A DNA stretch of 64,000 nt from Luteibacter sp. SG786 (GTDB lineage: Bacteria; Pseudomonadota; Gammaproteobacteria; Xanthomonadales; Rhodanobacteraceae). Positions within the stretch are counted from its first letter, which is position 1; each line of letters starts with the position of its first letter. Location: contig NZ_JAAOYX010000001.1 in assembly GCF_011759605.1 (NCBI RefSeq), forward strand, positions 1,054,001 through 1,118,000. Reading direction: 5' to 3'. Positions 23,869 to 31,818 of the stretch are shown here, one piece after another. Position numbers and translations under genes: made by a program. The notes beneath the pieces are model-generated. The model was not told where the DNA came from and ran no database searches. It was given only the letters and a program-made list of their open reading frames with translations.

Positions 23869-25089
23869 TTACAACACGCAGGCCGGATGCCGATTCGGCA
23901 GCACCGGCTCCGATCGCAGGGCCGGCCGGTCGTAAGGGACGTAGCTGCTCCAGTACCACGGGAAGCAGGTCTTCCCCAGAATGTCGTCGAGCAGGTACGC
24001 GAAGATCGACTCGCCGTTCGAGCTGTTGCTCATCATCAGCACGCAGGTCGTCGAACGTTCCAGGCACACGAAGAGGTTGTTGGTGCCGTCGTCGTGTCCT
24101 TCCTTGAAGAACGCCGGGCCGCGCGGCGATTCGAACGTTCCCACGCCCATGGCGTAACCGAGCGAGATGGAATCGTTGTCCTTGGAGTCGGCGAGTCCAA
24201 TGGTGGGGAACTGGCGCACCGAATGGATCTTCACCACCGGCTTGAGCCAGATGCGATACGTGGCGGGCTTCAGCCCGTCGCCGCGGGACATTGCCGCGAG
24301 CAGGTTGGCGTAATCGGCGATGGTCGTATCCATCGAGCCGGCCGCACGCACCGATTCGCGTCGCTTGTGGCCGAGCGGCTTGCCCGCCTCGTCGTAGCCG
24401 ATGGCCACGTTGTCCGCGAAGTCGTCGCGCCAGACCATGCCGCTGCGCTTCATGCCGTAACGCTCGAAAAGCCGTGACTTCATCAGCTGCCCCACATCGA
24501 TGCCCTTGCCGTTCTCGAGCACGAACTGCAGCAGGTTGATGCCTTCGCCGGAGTAGCCATAGCGCGTGCCGGGATCGAAGTAGAACATGAGCTTGCCATC
24601 CGGATCGTAGTCCTTCCCGGGATGCCAGAAGCGGAAGTTGGGAAACCCGGTGCGATGGCTGAGCAGGATCGACGGCGTGAGCTTCCGCCAGCGTTCGTCG
24701 CCCGCGAGGTCGGCGTACTTCGGGTAGTCGGGAAGCGGCTTCGGCAGGTCCTTCGCGATGCTCGCGTCCAGGTCCAGCTTTCCCTCGTCGACCAGGGACA
24801 TCGTGGCATAGGCGAACGCGGCCTTGGTGAGCGACGCCGCATACATCACCGTATCGGTGGTGAGCGGCAAGCCCCTTTCCACGTCGCGCTGTCCGTATGC
24901 CTTCACGGACACGACCTTGCCGTTCTCGACGATGGCGACCGCGAATCCCGGCACCTTCGCTTCCTTCATGAGGAAAGCGATGCGCGCGTCCAGCGCGTCG
25001 CCACGGAGCGGCGCCGTTTCGGCAGCCAGAGCAGGTACGGTGGGAACGGAAACAGCCAGGAGCGAACCGAACAGCAGCGAACGAAACAT
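23869..25089 (-). CDS. Exported serine hydrolase of the class C beta-lactamase superfamily
   Basis: The 406-residue protein has a signal peptide (cut near ALAAE, residue 22). The nucleophile motif SLTK is at 86-89, and a tyrosine motif RYGYSGEG replaces classic YxN; the third motif is HDDGTNN rather than KTG. These changes suit esterases or D-amino-acid peptidases of the superfamily rather than a drug-resistance enzyme. It follows the ABC operon but a strong hairpin (25110-25131) separates them. Substrate unknown. Confidence 0.85.
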   Translation of the reverse strand: MFRSLLFGSLLAVSVPTVPALAAETAPLRGDALDARIAFLMKEAKVPGFAVAIVENGKVVSVKAYGQRDVERGLPLTTDTVMYAASLTKAAFAYATMSLVDEGKLDLDASIAKDLPKPLPDYPKYADLAGDERWRKLTPSILLSHRTGFPNFRFWHPGKDYDPDGKLMFYFDPGTRYGYSGEGINLLQFVLENGKGIDVGQLMKSRLFERYGMKRSGMVWRDDFADNVAIGYDEAGKPLGHKRRESVRAAGSMDTTIADYANLLAAMSRGDGLKPATYRIWLKPVVKIHSVRQFPTIGLADSKDNDSISLGYAMGVGTFESPRGPAFFKEGHDDGTNNLFVCLERSTTCVLMMSNSSNGESIFAYLLDDILGKTCFPWYWSSYVPYDRPALRSEPVLPNRHPACVL

Positions 25090-25109
25090 CGTGCGTCCTC
25101 CCTAAAGGA

Positions 25110-25131
25110 GACGGCTCCCGAAGGAGCCGTC
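25110..25131 (-). terminator. Hairpin after the ABC transporter operon
   Basis: Perfect GACGGCTCC-CGAA-GGAGCCGTC stem in the gap between the permease stop and the hydrolase start. There is only a weak T tract, so it could end the ABC transcript or shape the hydrolase leader. Confidence 0.6.
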
Positions 25132-25146
25132 CGTTGTCGTCGAAGT

Positions 25147-26109
25147 TCAGCTGTCGTCGCGCCAGCGGCGGAACCAGATGGCGCCGGCGATCATCGCCAC
25201 GCCTGCCACCGCGCCGATCCAGAGCGAGGGGCTGGCCAGGGCGCTGTAGTGATAAGCCAGGCCCATGCTGTTCACCAGCGAGGCCGGATCGTCGTGGCCT
25301 ATACCGCTCAGCGAGGAGGCGTTGCTAACCCAGCCGCCCGGCACCAGGCTACCCAGCAAGCGACCCACCACGTTCGACCAGAACCACTCGCTCGAGAGCC
25401 TGGTGTCATTCAGCAGGCCGAACCAGGCCACGATCACGCCGGCACCGATAGGAAGGGCGATGGCCCAGAGGAATGGCTTGCTACGGGCCCAGGACGAGCA
25501 GAGCAACAGCCAGCCGATGGTCGGCAGCGCCCAGATCGCATACAGCGGGATCAGCAGGATCATGTTCAGCACGACGCGGATGGGGTGAGCGGCCATCAGC
25601 AGGCCCCAGAGGCCCACGCCATGCATGGAGGCGACCACGGCGAACAGGAAGCTCATCGCCAGGCCTACGATCACTCCGACCACCACCGCGATCGCCGGAG
25701 CCAGCAGAGCGGCGCTTGCGACCTTCGAAAGCACCGTCGACGTGTCCGACAGCGGCAGCGACTTCCAGAACAGCACGCTGCGGTCGCGGCGATCGTCGTA
25801 GAGCGCGCCGAGGCAGTAGAAGAACACCACGATGGCCGTAACGCACAAGACGATGCCGGCGATGGCGTAGAGCGAGATGTCCATCACCGCGCCCGCATTG
25901 TTCATGTCCTGCACGCTCATCGTGGCATGCATGTCCATGCCGCCGTATTTGAACATGCCCCAGTTGTTGCGCCGTCCGAAGACCTCGCCGAGGATGATCC
26001 CCATGACGTTCAGCGCGAGGAAAACGATGCCGGTGACCACGGGTGCCCAGAAGAAGCCGCCCTTGTGTTCCCAGAATTCGCGCTTGACCAGCCAGTAGAA
26101 GGTTTTCAT
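25147..26109 (-). CDS. ABC-2-type transporter permease
   Basis: The 320-residue membrane protein has about six hydrophobic helices, including VVTGIVFLALNVMGIILG, AIAGIVLCVTAIVVFFYCLG and LLAPAIAVVVGVIVGLAMSF, and charged cytosolic loops (DDRRDRSVLFWKSLPLSD, typical of ABC-2 permeases). Its ATG overlaps the ATPase stop by four bases, so the two form one transporter. Export or cell-envelope stress roles are common for YtrA-controlled systems; the substrate is unknown. It is the last gene of the operon beginning near 27894. Confidence 0.85.
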   Translation of the reverse strand: MKTFYWLVKREFWEHKGGFFWAPVVTGIVFLALNVMGIILGEVFGRRNNWGMFKYGGMDMHATMSVQDMNNAGAVMDISLYAIAGIVLCVTAIVVFFYCLGALYDDRRDRSVLFWKSLPLSDTSTVLSKVASAALLAPAIAVVVGVIVGLAMSFLFAVVASMHGVGLWGLLMAAHPIRVVLNMILLIPLYAIWALPTIGWLLLCSSWARSKPFLWAIALPIGAGVIVAWFGLLNDTRLSSEWFWSNVVGRLLGSLVPGGWVSNASSLSGIGHDDPASLVNSMGLAYHYSALASPSLWIGAVAGVAMIAGAIWFRRWRDDS

Positions 26110-26963
26110 GCGTAGGTGCCCTTCATGGTGGCGACGAAGAGGTCGCTGATCGACGGCCGCCTGACTTCGCCGAGGCGTTCGAGCTGCGGCCGGCTCACGT
26201 TGTCGAAAAGGAAGATGCTCTTGCCGAATACCTGCCGCTCGTCGAGGGGTTTCAGTTCGCGTGCCGCGGCCGCCATGTCCGAACCGACCAGGACTTCGGC
26301 GAAGCGCTCGCCCAGGCTGTCCATGTCCGTGTCGAGCACGATCTTTCCGTCGCGGATGAACATCAGGTCGGTGAGGATGTGTTCGATCTCTTCAACCTGA
26401 TGGGTGGTGACCAGGATCGTTTTCTCCTCGTCGAAGTAGTCCTCCAGCAGGCTCTGGTAGAACTGCTTGCGGTAGAGGATGTCCAGGCCCAGGGTGGGTT
26501 CGTCGAGGATCAGCAGCTTCGCGTCGATCGACATCACCAGCGCCAGGTGCAACTGCACGATCATGCCCTTGGACAGCTGCTTCACCTTCTGGCCCCTCTG
26601 CAGCTTGGTGCGGGCGAGGAAGGCGTCGCACTTGGCGCGGTCGAAGCGGGGATGGGTGTTGGCCACGAAATCGACGGCGTCGCCCACCTTCAGCCAGCGG
26701 GGCAGAACGGCCACGTCGGCGATGAAGCACACCTGTTCCATCAGCTTGTCGCGTTCCTTGCGCGGATCCAGTCCGAGGACGTTGAGCTGGCCGTCGAACG
26801 TCGTGAGGCCCAGGATGGCCTTCAGTGCCGTGGTCTTGCCGGCACCATTGGGGCCGATAAGACCGACGATGCGGCCGGATTCGATCTGGAACGAGGCCGA
26901 ATCCAGCGCAAGCGACGTCTTGTAACGCTTGCTCAGGCCGGTGGCGGTGACGACCGCTGTCAT
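26106..26963 (-). CDS. ABC transporter ATP-binding protein
   Basis: The 285-residue ATPase energises the permease encoded next to it. Walker A GPNGAGKTTALK is near residue 37, the signature is an atypical LSKGMIVQLHLA, Walker B is LLILDEPTLGLD, and the H-loop is TTHQVEE. The C-terminal ~70 residues are a non-ATPase extension seen in YtrB/BcrA-like proteins. The gene overlaps the GntR gene upstream and the permease downstream by four bases each, so the three are tightly coupled. Confidence 0.92.
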   Translation of the reverse strand: MTAVVTATGLSKRYKTSLALDSASFQIESGRIVGLIGPNGAGKTTALKAILGLTTFDGQLNVLGLDPRKERDKLMEQVCFIADVAVLPRWLKVGDAVDFVANTHPRFDRAKCDAFLARTKLQRGQKVKQLSKGMIVQLHLALVMSIDAKLLILDEPTLGLDILYRKQFYQSLLEDYFDEEKTILVTTHQVEEIEHILTDLMFIRDGKIVLDTDMDSLGERFAEVLVGSDMAAAARELKPLDERQVFGKSIFLFDNVSRPQLERLGEVRRPSISDLFVATMKGTYA

Positions 26964-27343
26964 GACGGGTCCTCCGTGGAGCCGCTGGCTTCACGCATCA
27001 GGGTTTTGAGATCGAGGCCCATGCGCTGCAGGCGGGCATACAGGGCCGGCCATTCCTCGCGCAGGAAGCGCTCCCTTTCACTCTTCAGCAGCGCTTCGCG
27101 CGCCCCATCGATTACGAACATGCCAAGACCCCTCCGTTTCTCAACCAGTTGTTCGTCGACCAGCTCTTGGTACGCCTTCGAAACGGTCAGGGGATTGATC
27201 TGGAAATCCCCCGCGACCTGGCGCACCGACGGCAGCGGGTCGCCTTCGTTCAAGGCGCCGTCCAGGATCATGGCCACCACGCGTTCGCGGAGCTGGCGAT
27301 AAATCGGGACGCTGTCGTTCCAGGTGATGGACATGTATGTCAT
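26960..27343 (-). CDS. GntR-family regulator, YtrA subfamily
   Basis: The 127-residue repressor has an N-terminal winged helix (residues about 10-75: VPIYRQLRERVVAMILDGAL, LPSVRQVAGDFQINPLTVSKAY) and a short helical tail instead of a ligand-binding domain, as in YtrA. The ATG at 27343 overlaps the previous stop by four bases; an alternative ATG three codons on (27334) has better AAGGA spacing. It probably controls its own operon through the palindrome at 27926-27949. Confidence 0.9.
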   Translation of the reverse strand: MTYMSITWNDSVPIYRQLRERVVAMILDGALNEGDPLPSVRQVAGDFQINPLTVSKAYQELVDEQLVEKRRGLGMFVIDGAREALLKSERERFLREEWPALYARLQRMGLDLKTLMREASGSTEDPS

Positions 27344-27675
27344 TCCTTCGCCGTCTGGCGCAGTGCGTTACCGAACGAATAGTAGGGCATGGCCAGCTGC
27401 GCACGGATCAGCGCGGCGGCCCGTTCCTCCGCGTTGCGCTTGAGCGCATCCGCGGCGGAATCGAAAGTGGCCTCGCTCAGCAGTGCCGCCTCGCGCACAT
27501 CGGCGGCGGTGGGGCGGACTTCGAGCGAAGGCAGGTCGACGACGGCGGTGCCGTTGACGAAGTGGGGAGCGGCGAGCATCGCCGCCGCGCGGTCATCGAA
27601 GGAGCGCAGGGCGAACACGGCGGTGCCGGCGATCAGGACAGATGCGGTCAGGGCGATCAGATTCGGCGCTTTCAT
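27340..27675 (-). CDS. Small exported or membrane-anchored protein, paralogue of next gene
   Basis: The 111-residue protein starts MKAPNLIALTASVLIAGTAVFALRS, a signal peptide or anchor, followed by FVNGTAVVDLPSLEVRP and a helical charged tail rich in Ala and Glu. The first 55 residues match the neighbouring 60-residue protein, so the two arose by duplication; this copy has an extra C-terminal part. Its stop overlaps the GntR start. The family is not one I can name. Expression should follow the YtrA operator. Confidence 0.75.
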   Translation of the reverse strand: MKAPNLIALTASVLIAGTAVFALRSFDDRAAAMLAAPHFVNGTAVVDLPSLEVRPTAADVREAALLSEATFDSAADALKRNAEERAAALIRAQLAMPYYSFGNALRQTAKE

Positions 27676-27711
27676 GGGACGACTCCGATGACGTGCTGTG
27701 TGATGCCAGGG

Positions 27712-27894
27712 TTAGAGGGAGGCGACGTTCGCGCCGGTGTCGGCGTAGACGACGATGGGGGCCAGGTCGGTGACCTTGGTGCCGTTGATCTCGGTGAGCG
27801 GGGCAGCGGTGGTGGACGTGCTGCTGAACACGCCGAGCGTGAAGGCGGCGATGGCGACGGAGGCGGCCAGGGCGATGTAGTTCGGGCTTTTCAT
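27712..27894 (-). CDS. Small exported protein, first gene of the GntR/ABC operon
   Basis: The 60-residue peptide MKSPNYIALAASVAIAAFTL... has a hydrophobic N-terminal helix and a short mature end INGTKVTDLAPIVVYADTG. AGGAG lies eight bases before the ATG. It parallels the next gene (IALxASVxIA, xNGTxVxDL). A periplasmic or membrane peptide beside a YtrA-type ABC transporter may be a substrate, sensor or accessory; this is a guess from position. Confidence 0.7.
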   Translation of the reverse strand: MKSPNYIALAASVAIAAFTLGVFSSTSTTAAPLTEINGTKVTDLAPIVVYADTGANVASL

Positions 27895-27925
27895 GGTGTC
27901 TGCTCCTGTGGTGCTGTGGGTGACC

Positions 27926-27966
27926 GGTGTTGTAGTGAACTATAACACCAGATTTTTAGTCGTCAA
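27926..27966 (-). promoter_or_regulatory. Promoter with YtrA-type operator of the GntR/ABC operon
   Basis: On the minus strand: -35 TTGACG (27961-27966), 16-base spacer, -10 TATAGT (27939-27944). A 24-base palindrome with outer GGTGTT and AACACC (27926-27949) covers the -10 and the start point. It fits GGTG-N16-CACC, which I recall as the site of a YtrA-type GntR regulator in Xanthomonas. The layout predicts autorepression. Confidence 0.78.
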
Positions 27967-28090
27967 CCAGAATTTTGCGAAATTCCATATGACTTATGGC
28001 CTATGCCGTGCCGGGGTGTGCTGGTGCGGTGAGCCGGCGGGGCACCCGTTCTGATGCGGGATTGCCCGTAAAGGTTTAGCTCGGCGGGGC

Positions 28091-29153
28091 CTTGTTGCTT
28101 GGAGTTCTTGTGCTTTTCGCTTCGTAGGTTGGGCTCGCCTTGCGGCATCGCATCGGCGCGTGTGCCGGCACTGGGAAGCCGGCAGCCGTCGCCCTCGCCG
28201 CGAAGACTTACGTCGTTCCTTGCGAAAGGAGAGCCGCTGCGCGGCTGGTGTCTGATGGCTTCGCCGCGGCGGACCCGGGCGTCCGGGCGGGGGTTTCCGA
28301 CTCGGCCTCCTGCCTCGGCGGAAACGGCGGGCCGTCCTGGCCCGCCCCTGCGGGCCTTTTCCACCCGCACGCCCTCGACTCCAGACATCGCGGCGAGGGC
28401 GACGGCTGCCGGCATCGGACGGTGCGGTGGTGTGTTGTGTAGTGCGTGGCGCGGCGTCGTTTGTTCGGTCTGTGGCGACCGTCCGCGCTTGAGTCGCTGG
28501 GTGCCTGCCTTCGCAGGCACGACGATATGCGGCAAGAAAACCCGGCACCGATGCCCACGACATACGAGTACCCGGTGCTTTGTGTGGGAGCCGGCTACGC
28601 CGGCGATCCCGCGGCAGCGGGCAAGCTTGTCCCGAGCACCCATCGCCGCTGAAGCGGCTCCCACACAAAGCGATGCGGCTCCCACAAGAGCGCGATGCGA
28701 CGGTATCGCAGCGTCCCCACCTACCGTCGTGCCTGCGAAGGAAGGCACCCAACGCCTCCGTCGACAAGATGCGAGAGCAGCCATCAGCTCCTGCTCCGGC
28801 TCTCCCACCACCAACCCGCACCGCCCGCTGCCAGTACCCGTTCCCCTCGCCGCGATGTCTGGAGTCGAGGGCGTGCGGGCGGAAGAGGCCCGAAGGGGGC
28901 CGGCCTGGACGGCCCGCCGTCTTCGCCGAGGCACGGAGGCCGAGTCGAAGACCCCCGCCCGGACGCCCGGGTCCGCCGCGGCGAAGCCATTAGACACTAG
29001 CCGCGTAGCGGCTCTCCTTTCGCAAGGAACGACGTAAGTCTTCGCGGCGAGGGGAGCGAGTACTGGCTTCCCGACCACGTACGAGCGCCGAGCGCGAGGC
29101 CGAACAGGCGAGCCCACCCTACGAAGCGAACCCCACCAAGTACCAAGCAACAA
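28091..29153. repeat. Palindromic composite element A (non-coding, ~1.06 kb)
   Basis: A copy of element B in opposite orientation. Reading left to right: outer end CTTGTTGCTTGG with GTTCGCTTCGTAGG-like sequence; P-type domain closed by a perfect 26-bp stem (28178-28203 with 28388-28413); hairpin GTGCCTGCCTTCGCAGGCAC (28501); central REP pair (28577-28671); the matching hairpin arm near 28728; Q-type domain closed by a 25-bp stem (28831-28855 with 29042-29066); and the inverted outer end. No reading frame is convincing. It fills the gap between the ABC operon promoter and the TonB receptor terminator. Confidence 0.85.
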
Positions 29154-29200
29154 AGCGACATCGCCGCACCGTACCCTCCCAGCCTCCGCGAAGAACAAAA

Positions 29201-29230
29201 AAAGGCCGGCCCCGAGGGGCCGGCCTTCCG
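29201..29230 (-). terminator. Terminator of the TonB-dependent receptor gene
   Basis: On the minus strand the stem AAGGCCGGCCCC-TC-GGGGCCGGCCTT is followed by seven T. It lies 22 bases after the receptor stop. Confidence 0.9.
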
Positions 29231-29252
29231 TCGATCGCGATGGTCGCTGCGC

Positions 29253-31526
29253 TTACAGCTCTGCGCGGAACTCCACGCCGATGATCCGCGGATCGTTCAC
29301 GAACGCGGTGCGGTTGTTGAAGTCGATACCGCCCGTGATGACCTTCTTGTTCGTGATGTTCCGGCCATACAGAGCCACTTCGCGCTTGCCGAAGTCCCAG
29401 TTGTAGCCGATGCGGATGCCGCCTTCGAGGAAGGGCTTGCTGCGGAACTCTTCCGAGTCGTACAGGAAGAAGTTCACCTCGCTACGGTAGTTCCAGTCGG
29501 TGTACACGAAGAACTCACCGCTTTCGCCATACGGGATGCCATAGCGGGCCGTCCAGGTGCCGATCCACTTCGGTGCGTTAGGCAGCACGTTGCCGTCGAT
29601 GAGAGCGTTGCCGCTCGCGTTCAGCGGATCGATCACCGTGCAGCCGCCGCCGCACGGCGCGACGGCCAGGTTGCGGTCCTTCAGCTCGGTGTGGTTGTAG
29701 CTGCCGCCGGCGGTCATGTAGAAGTTCGGCGTCAGATAGGCTTCGAGGTCGAACTCGGCGCCGTAGCCTTCCGTCTTCTTCGCGTTGATCAGCTGGGTGA
29801 CGTTGGTCGCACCGCCCACGGCCGTGAGCTGCTGGTTGTGCATGTTGTACTTGTACACGTCGGCGTTGAAGCGCAGCTTGTTGTCGTCCGACGTGGACTT
29901 GTAGCCGATCTCGTAGGACGTGATCGTTTCCGGCTTCGCCGTGGAGATGCTGTTCGCGAAGTTGATGCGGCCCTGCACGCTGGGCGCGCGGAAGCCGTTG
30001 GCGATGCGTGCGTATACGTTCGAGTTTTTCGACAGCTGCCACGTACCGGTCAGGTCGCCGCTCCAGCGTGCGTCGGTGGGCTGCGAGGTGAGCGGGCCGA
30101 CGGGGCCGGTGAAACCGAGGAAGCGCTCGGCCTTGAAGTCGCGCTTGTCGTGCGACCAGCGCGCGCCGGCGCGCACGTCGAAGTCGTCGGTGAAGTTGTA
30201 GTCGGCCGAGCCGAACACCGCCCAGGCTTTCGTGCGCTGGCTCTGGTCGACCCAGCCGTTGAGTGCGTGGTTGTTGAGCGTGTCGTACGAGAAGTTGGTG
30301 ATCGCGATGTCTTCGTCGAAGTAGTACGTGCCGACCTGCCACTTCAGGCGTTCGGCGCTGTCGTTCGACAGGCGGAATTCCTGGGTGATCTGGCGATCCT
30401 TCGGCAGCGCGTCCGCGGTCTCGGAATAGAACGGGGTCACGCGGTTGGTGGCGCTGGGCTTCGCGGGCGTGCCGGATGCGTCGTAACCGCCGTCGACGTC
30501 GCCGAGACTGTACGTGGTGGCGCGCTCGAGGCCCGTGATCGAGGCGAAGTTGAGGTCGCCAAAGTGCCAGTTCAGGTGCAGGTTGCTGCCCCAGGTGAAC
30601 AGGTGCTGTTTGTTGCGGCCGTCCTGCGAAACCGAGTCGCGATCGAAGCCCGGCACGAACTGGTCGCCGCCGAGGGTGATGGCATTCGCGCGGTTGACCA
30701 TGGCGCTGCCGTCGAGCCAGCGGCCGTGCACGTTGATCAGGGCGTCGAAGTCGTCCGACGCCTTATACAGCGCCTGGAGACGCACGGCGCGGTCGTTGTA
30801 GCCGCCGAGATCGTCCTTCTTTCCGGTGTAGTCGTTGTCGATCCAGCCGTCGCGGTGCTGGGCGAGGGCGGAAACGCGACCCGACCAGCTCGAGCTGAGC
30901 TTGCCGCCGATGGCGGCCTCGGCGTTGGAGGTGCCGTACGAACCGTAGGACACGCGGGCGTAACCCTCGGTTTCCTGCGTGGGCTTGCGCGATTCGAACT
31001 TGATCACGCCGGCCGGGGAATTGCGGCCGAACAAGGTGCCCTGCGGGCCGCGCAGCACTTCCACCTGCTCCAGGTCGAAGAGCGGGAAGCCCTTGAGGAT
31101 CGGGTTCTCCTGAACGATGTCGTCGTAAACCATCGACACCGGCTGCGATGCGTTGAGGTCGAAGTCGCTGTTGCCGAGGCCGCGGATGTAGAAGCGCGGA
31201 AACTCGCGGCCGTACGACGTCTCGGCGTAGACGCTGGGGGCGCGCGACGCGAGCTGCAGCACGCCGTCGCCGGCCTGGCCGAAAGCCTCCAGCTTTTCAG
31301 CCGTGACCACGGTCATCGAGATGGGCACCTTCTGCAGATCTTCCGTGCGCTTTTCGGCGGTCACGTTGATGGTCTGCAGCGTGGCGGTGCGGGAAGGCGC
31401 GTCGGAGGGCTGCGTTTCCTGCTGGGAGGCGTCCTGGGCGATAGCCGTACCCGCGGCGAGCGCGGAGGCGATGGACAAGGCAATGACGAGACGTCGCGGC
31501 GTGCGGCGCGGGCTTGCGAAGGACAT
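29253..31526 (-). CDS. TonB-dependent outer-membrane receptor
   Basis: The 757-residue protein has a signal peptide (cut near GTAIAQ), a TonB-box-like TLQTINVTAEKR, a plug domain (about 50-165, with VLRGPQGTLFGRNSPAG) and a 22-strand beta barrel ending VNDPRIIGVEFRAEL. The plug motifs are those of IroN/FyuA-like and substrate-generalist receptors common in Xanthomonadales. Ligand unknown; no siderophore or carbohydrate genes are adjacent. The ATG at 31526 gives MSFASPRRTPRRLVIALSIA. It is divergent from the porin gene. Confidence 0.93.
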   Translation of the reverse strand: MSFASPRRTPRRLVIALSIASALAAGTAIAQDASQQETQPSDAPSRTATLQTINVTAEKRTEDLQKVPISMTVVTAEKLEAFGQAGDGVLQLASRAPSVYAETSYGREFPRFYIRGLGNSDFDLNASQPVSMVYDDIVQENPILKGFPLFDLEQVEVLRGPQGTLFGRNSPAGVIKFESRKPTQETEGYARVSYGSYGTSNAEAAIGGKLSSSWSGRVSALAQHRDGWIDNDYTGKKDDLGGYNDRAVRLQALYKASDDFDALINVHGRWLDGSAMVNRANAITLGGDQFVPGFDRDSVSQDGRNKQHLFTWGSNLHLNWHFGDLNFASITGLERATTYSLGDVDGGYDASGTPAKPSATNRVTPFYSETADALPKDRQITQEFRLSNDSAERLKWQVGTYYFDEDIAITNFSYDTLNNHALNGWVDQSQRTKAWAVFGSADYNFTDDFDVRAGARWSHDKRDFKAERFLGFTGPVGPLTSQPTDARWSGDLTGTWQLSKNSNVYARIANGFRAPSVQGRINFANSISTAKPETITSYEIGYKSTSDDNKLRFNADVYKYNMHNQQLTAVGGATNVTQLINAKKTEGYGAEFDLEAYLTPNFYMTAGGSYNHTELKDRNLAVAPCGGGCTVIDPLNASGNALIDGNVLPNAPKWIGTWTARYGIPYGESGEFFVYTDWNYRSEVNFFLYDSEEFRSKPFLEGGIRIGYNWDFGKREVALYGRNITNKKVITGGIDFNNRTAFVNDPRIIGVEFRAEL

Positions 31527-31818
31527 GGGTTGTTTCCGCCTGGGATGCGTGGGTGGGAGAAGCGTCTCGCCCACTGCGGTGGAGCCGGTCCCCGGGCGAG
31601 GCGCGTCTGCCGGCAATTATCCACTGTGACGCCGTGATGACGAAAGGGTTGCGGACGCCGAATGCCACAGCGCCTGGATGCCGCGGGCGACTGTCACGGA
31701 AGTGCAACGCGGTCGGGCTAGCTTCCTCTCGCTCGGAACGAATCGGTGACTTGACGGCAAAATGACGTCGTTATCGCCGACGTTTGAGTATTTTCTCAAA
31801 ATATCCAGGGAAGCACCC
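31527..31818. promoter_or_regulatory. Divergent control region between TonB receptor and porin
   Basis: The 292 bases hold two inverted repeats near the porin gene: ACGTCG-TTATCGC-CGACGT (31764-31782) and TATTTT-CTC-AAAATA (about 31789-31803). TTGACG at 31751 may be a -35, but no fitting -10 is clear. They could be operators for the porin. Confidence 0.35.

Noticed and set aside
23869-25089. Antibiotic-resistance beta-lactamase
   Set aside because: SxxK is present, but the YxN and KTG motifs are altered, so the protein fits esterases or peptidases of the superfamily better.
27963-29198. A 411-codon open frame on the minus strand through element A
   Set aside because: The frame follows from high GC and inverted repeats. 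The counterpart frame is not kept in element B, and the protein has no domain, no start context and strange composition.
31620-31700. Possible Pho box upstream of the OprP-like porin
   Set aside because: CTGTGAC and CTGTCAC elements are present but not as the required 11-base-spaced direct repeat.
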